A DNA stretch of 64,000 bases from Sphingomicrobium sp. (GTDB taxonomy: Bacteria; Pseudomonadota; Alphaproteobacteria; Sphingomonadales; Sphingomonadaceae). A program made the translations under genes and the position numbers. Positions within the stretch are counted from its first letter, which is position 1, and every line of letters begins with the position of its first letter. Shown here piece by piece: positions 61,043-64,000 of this stretch. The stretch covers positions 1 through 64,000 of the forward strand of contig JANWLR010000042.1 of NCBI GenBank assembly GCA_025450755.1, in the 5' to 3' direction. The notes beneath the pieces were generated by a model. It saw only the letters and a list, made by a program, of their open reading frames with translations, did not search any database and was not told the origin of the DNA.

Positions 61043-62128
61043 TTAAGCTGAGACTTCCGCATCGGCGCGGTCGAAGTGGATCACTACGCGCATGCCCTTC
61101 CCCGGGGCGGAAGACGAGACGATTCTCGCCTTCGCATTCTCCTCCAGCGACTTGACGATCAGAGCCGACATCTTGCCGCTTGTCGGCCAGCGCTGGCCTT
61201 TGGACAGCCCGACCCCGTCGTCGGCGACTGTAACCTCGCAGCCCGAGGCGCCGACGATGCAGTGGACGGTGATCGTGCCGCCGCCGCGGCCCTTGAAGGC
61301 GTGTTTCAGCGAATTGGTCAGAAGCTCGTTGACGACCAAGCCCGCCGGCATGGCGACGTCGAGCAGGACCGGCCAGCTGTCGACCTTGAGGTCGAGGCGG
61401 ATGCCTTCGACGGCGTGGGCGCGCATGACCGCCGAGGCGACTTCGCTGAGGTAGGTGCCGAGGTCGACGCTCTCCTCGCCCGTGGCTTCGGATAACGAAC
61501 GATAGAGCAGGGCGAGCGCCTCGATCCTGCCGGCAAGGCGGTCGAAGCTGGTTGCGACCGCCTGGTCCGGGAGCGCGCGCCCTTCAAGGCGAATGAGTGC
61601 GGTAATCATCTGCAGGTTGTTCTTCACGCGATGCTGAAGCTCGCGCAGAAGTGTGTCCTTCTCGCGGACCAGCTGCTCGAGCTGCCGGCCGTCGTCGCGG
61701 CGCTCGCGGACCTCGGCCAAGGCGACCAGGCGGAAGACCGGCTTGCGCGAATCGTCGCGGATGATGTTGGACCAGGCGTCGAGCTTCGCCGGTGATGCTT
61801 CGTCGATGGTGAAGGTGCCGATATAATCCTGGTCGTCCGCGATCGCGTCACTAAGATGGCGGTCGTCGCCGGCAGCGCTCGCGCTTCCGGTGAGAGTGGC
61901 CCAGAGCTTGCCGATCAGGTCGGCTTCCAGCTGACCGGAGAGGCGCTCGAACTCCTCGTTCACATAGACGATCCGCTCCGACGGGCTAAGCTCCGACACG
62001 GCGATGGCGACCGGGACGTGATCGAGGAAAGACTTGAACTGCTCGCTCCTTAGCGCGCCGGCGAGATGCGGCGTTTCGAGCAAGGTTTCAGTGCGCTCCG
62101 GGGCGGCGGTTTTTTCAATCGTGGTCAA
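61043..62128 (-). CDS. PAS-domain sensor histidine kinase, HisKA_2/HWE-type
   Basis: EKDTLLRELQHRVKNNLQMITALIRLEGRAL, GLVVNELLTNSLKHAFKGRGGGTI. Confidence 0.92.
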   Translation of the reverse strand: MTTIEKTAAPERTETLLETPHLAGALRSEQFKSFLDHVPVAIAVSELSPSERIVYVNEEFERLSGQLEADLIGKLWATLTGSASAAGDDRHLSDAIADDQDYIGTFTIDEASPAKLDAWSNIIRDDSRKPVFRLVALAEVRERRDDGRQLEQLVREKDTLLRELQHRVKNNLQMITALIRLEGRALPDQAVATSFDRLAGRIEALALLYRSLSEATGEESVDLGTYLSEVASAVMRAHAVEGIRLDLKVDSWPVLLDVAMPAGLVVNELLTNSLKHAFKGRGGGTITVHCIVGASGCEVTVADDGVGLSKGQRWPTSGKMSALIVKSLEENAKARIVSSSAPGKGMRVVIHFDRADAEVSA

Positions 62129-62144
62129 AACCGCTCCGCTAGAA

Positions 62145-64000
62145 TTATTGGTCGAGGAAGCTCCGCATCTTCCGGCTTCGGCTCGGATGCTTGAGCTTGC
62201 GAAGAGCCTTCGCCTCTATCTGCCGGATACGCTCACGGGTGACGCTGAACTGCTGCCCGACTTCCTCCAGCGTGTGATCGGTGTTCATGCCGATGCCGAA
62301 GCGCATGCGCAGCACGCGTTCCTCGCGCGGGGTCAGTGACGCCAGGACCCGCGTGACCGTCTCCTTGAGGTTGGACTGGATCGCCGCGTCGACCGGGATG
62401 ACGGCGTTCTTGTCCTCGATGAAGTCGCCGAGGTGACTGTCCTCCTCGTCGCCGATCGGGGTTTCGAGGCTAATCGGCTCCTTGGCGATCTTGAGGACCT
62501 TACGGACCTTTTCGAGCGGCATGGAGAGGCGCTCGGCAAGCTCTTCCGGGGTCGCTTCGCGGCCGGTCTCGTGGAGGAACTGGCGGCCGGTGCGGACCAG
62601 CTTGTTGATCGTTTCGATCATGTGCACCGGGATACGGATGGTGCGCGCCTGATCGGCGATCGAGCGGGTGATCGCCTGCCGGATCCACCAGGTGGCGTAG
62701 GTCGAGAATTTGTAGCCGCGGCGGTACTCGAACTTATCGACCGCCTTCATCAGGCCGATGTTCCCCTCCTGGATGAGGTCGAGGAACTGCAGGCCGCGGT
62801 TGGTGTATTTTTTGGCGATGGAGATGACAAGGCGGAGGTTAGCCTCGACCATTTCCTTCTTCGCGATGCGGGCCTCGCGCTCGCCCTTCTGGACCATGTT
62901 GACGATGCGCCGGAACTCGCCCAGCGAGGTGCCGGTCGACTGGGCGATGTCGGCGATCTCGCCGCGGATGCGCTCGACCGTATCCCGCTCGGCCGACGCG
63001 AAGGCGGCCCATTTCTTGTCCAGGCCGGAAACGTCCTTCAGCCAGTTCTCGTCGAGCTCGCGGCCGGTATAGGTTTCGAGGAAGGCGCGGCGCGGGACGC
63101 GGTGCCGCTCGGCAAGGCGGAGCATCTGGCCGCCAAGCGCCATCAGGCGGCGGTTGTAGGCATAGAGCGCATCGACAAGCGTCTCGATCTTCGAATTGTG
63201 GAACTGGACGCTCTCGACCTCCGCGGTCAGCTGCTCGCGGAGCTTCTGGTACTTCTTCTCGTCCGACGCGGGGAATTCCTCGCCACCCTGGAGCGCGTCC
63301 ATGCGCGCCGCCTGGATCTTGGAGAATTTCTTGTAGACCGAGGTGATCTCGGCGAATTTTTCGAGGGCGCTGGGCTTCAGCGTCTCTTCCATCTGGGCGA
63401 GCGAAAGGGTGTTGTCGTCGTCGTCGTCGTCGGCCTCGGCCTGCGGCTGGGTGCGCCGCTCGACCATGTCCTCGTCGTCTTCGTTGGCATCGGCCTCGGG
63501 CTGGTCTTCGACCTCTTCCTCTTCCTTGATGGTCGGGCCGGCGACCTTCTCGCTGATCTCGCCCTCGGCGCCTTGCTCGCCTTCCTCGGTCGCGGTCAGC
63601 TGCTCGGCGGTGGGGCCCTTCGAGAGCATCGCCTCGAGGTCCATGATCTCGCGGAGCTGCATACGCCCTTCGTTGAGCGCGTTGGACCAGCCGATGATCG
63701 CGTTGAAGGTGATCGGGCTCTCGCACAGGCCCCAGATCATTGTGTCGCGACCGGCCTCGATGCGCTTGGCAATCGCGATCTCGCCCTCGCGGGAGAGGAG
63801 CTCAACCGCGCCCATCTCGCGCAGGTACATGCGCACGGGATCGTCGGTGCGGTCGGTCGGCTCTTTCTTGACCGCTGCTGCGGGGCGGGGGCCGCCGTCG
63901 TCGAGCGGATCGACCTCGTCCTCGATCTGCGGCTCGGCCTCAGCTTCCTGCTCTTCGTCGTCTTCGCCGCGTTCCTCGTTCTCGACGACCTGAACGCCCA
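62145..64000 (-). CDS. rpoD: RNA polymerase primary sigma factor RpoD (N-terminus beyond window)
   Basis: [136 protein letters not shown]; frame open to base 64000. Confidence 0.98.
   Translation of the reverse strand, partial: GVQVVENEERGEDDEEQEAEAEPQIEDEVDPLDDGGPRPAAAVKKEPTDRTDDPVRMYLREMGAVELLSREGEIAIAKRIEAGRDTMIWGLCESPITFNAIIGWSNALNEGRMQLREIMDLEAMLSKGPTAEQLTATEEGEQGAEGEISEKVAGPTIKEEEEVEDQPEADANEDDEDMVERRTQPQAEADDDDDDNTLSLAQMEETLKPSALEKFAEITSVYKKFSKIQAARMDALQGGEEFPASDEKKYQKLREQLTAEVESVQFHNSKIETLVDALYAYNRRLMALGGQMLRLAERHRVPRRAFLETYTGRELDENWLKDVSGLDKKWAAFASAERDTVERIRGEIADIAQSTGTSLGEFRRIVNMVQKGEREARIAKKEMVEANLRLVISIAKKYTNRGLQFLDLIQEGNIGLMKAVDKFEYRRGYKFSTYATWWIRQAITRSIADQARTIRIPVHMIETINKLVRTGRQFLHETGREATPEELAERLSMPLEKVRKVLKIAKEPISLETPIGDEEDSHLGDFIEDKNAVIPVDAAIQSNLKETVTRVLASLTPREERVLRMRFGIGMNTDHTLEEVGQQFSVTRERIRQIEAKALRKLKHPSRSRKMRSFLDQ

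Overview
64 kb window of a high-GC alphaproteobacterial chromosome. Protein content (paired TonB-dependent receptors, DivL-like pseudo-kinase, addAB, HWE kinase) suggests a sphingomonad; taxonomy is inference. Most of it is a core/housekeeping backbone: ahcY (5'-truncated), divL-like/tsaE/amgK/murU/addB/addA/trxA, secA, putA, an HlyD/FtsX-type/ATPase exporter, nadK, mfd/sdhE/recG, tyrS, a DUF1343 (NamZ-like) gene, panD, msrB, an HtrA-like protease, a cold-shock gene, and rpoD (5' end outside the window). The parts most worth a second look are: (1) a ~4.0 kb island (33131-37102) at the 3' end of a tRNA-Asn(GTT) gene. It has a degenerate att repeat, a frameshifted tyrosine integrase and one 796-aa fused nuclease-like/DNA-methyltransferase protein, preceded by a 22-codon ORF that looks like the remnant of a second methyltransferase. 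(2) A TonB receptor followed by two sulfotransferases, with an intrinsic terminator-like hairpin between receptor and enzymes. (3) A DivL-type histidine-kinase homologue with Tyr in place of the phospho-accepting His. (4) Small ORFs missing from the supplied ORF track, including a 46-aa single-TM protein encoded antisense between addB and addA, and a 40-aa ORF behind an EcfG-like promoter. (5) Strongly structured intergenic regions that look like candidate RNAs. (6) Divergent genes (msrB and a secreted S1 protease) whose 5' ends overlap. No CRISPR arrays, rRNA genes or transposases were recognised. All family assignments come from reading motifs, without database searches.
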